From: Microtetraspora sp. NBRC 16547
Lineage (GTDB): Bacteria > Actinomycetota > Actinomycetes > Streptosporangiales > Streptosporangiaceae
Direction of reading: 5' to 3'
Length of the DNA stretch: 64,000 nucleotides
Assembly: GCF_030268965.1 (NCBI RefSeq)
Contig: NZ_BSSE01000027.1
Span: 33,777-97,776 of the forward strand
Shown here: positions 63,895 to 64,000 of the stretch, in pieces
How the letters are laid out: every line of letters starts with the position of its first letter
How positions within the stretch are numbered: position 1 is the stretch's first letter
Notes under the pieces: generated by a model
What the model saw: the letters and a program-made list of their open reading frames with translations, nothing else
Databases searched by the model: none
Told to the model about the DNA's origin: nothing
Made by a program: the position numbers and the translations under genes

Positions 63895-64000
63895 TCAGGC
63901 CGCGAGAGCGAGTTCTGCCAGTTCGAGGCGGGCAAGGTGGCCGGTGCGGGTCCGGTCGAGTGGGTGCCCGTTCCACCAGGCGTCCAGGCGGATGAGGTTG
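63895..64000 (-). CDS. C-terminal end of a probable transposase (partial)
   Basis: The last 34 residues of a frame entering from outside the window (NLIRLDAWWNGHPLDRTRTG then HLARLELAELALAA and TGA). The tail resembles the C-terminus of actinomycete DDE transposases. The 54 bp between its stop and the integrase remnant would be the element's end. Partial at the window border. Confidence 0.55.
   Translation of the reverse strand, partial: NLIRLDAWWNGHPLDRTRTGHLARLELAELALAA

Overview
The window is high-GC actinomycete DNA, probably from the order Streptosporangiales. Supporting signs are frequent GTG and TTG starts with GGAGG-like ribosome sites, a complete pca operon ending in a fused pcaL, FolP2 and GpgS homologues, a RamB-type regulator beside isocitrate lyase, a DUF222/HNH (13E12-type) gene, and many two-component, ABC and ECF-sigma modules. 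No rRNA, tRNA or CRISPR array was seen. It looks like a chromosome arm or inter-core region with several decayed genes.

Layout. 0-8 kb: a DUF5335 protein, a membrane-anchored metallo-beta-lactamase-fold hydrolase, a methionine aminopeptidase divergent from a small XRE regulator around a perfect 22-bp palindrome, relics of two genes, tex, and a secreted GH18 chitinase with a recently duplicated FN3 domain. 8-18.3 kb: the beta-ketoadipate pathway, with a double-IclR regulator divergent from pcaI-pcaJ-pcaF-pcaH-pcaG-pcaB-pcaL-pobA. Most of these genes are translationally coupled and several carry in-frame minisatellites. They would take 4-hydroxybenzoate through protocatechuate to succinyl-CoA and acetyl-CoA. 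18.4-32 kb: small proteins, a wax ester synthase/DGAT, a Ser/Thr kinase, an SSS symporter with its DUF3311 partner behind a Crp-like site, a CocE-type hydrolase, a fused anthranilate synthase TrpEG with a Trp-Trp leader peptide and attenuator, and an ABC exporter.

32-41 kb: a large DUF222/HNH protein behind a LexA-like box, a relic zone (IS5-type transposase and TetR fragments), a secreted TNT-domain protein (putative NAD glycohydrolase toxin), a P-loop kinase, an LCP cell-wall ligase and a proline-rich zinc peptidase. 41-51 kb: a LysR regulator, FolP2, a frameshifted PLP lyase, a lipoprotein, and a two-component system divergent from a LolA-like/35-residue ORF/ABC operon, with an array of TGAGA boxes between them. 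51-57 kb: an ABC-2 exporter, a DUF3052 relic, an HSL-family esterase, and an ECF sigma factor coupled to a membrane-anchored propeller-like protein. 57-64 kb: isocitrate lyase and the divergent RamB-like regulator, GpgS, an acyl-CoA dehydrogenase, then a broken tyrosine integrase whose 5' end appears to have been cut off by an insertion sequence that runs out of the window.

All functional calls are from reading translated sequence and known family motifs. No database search was run.
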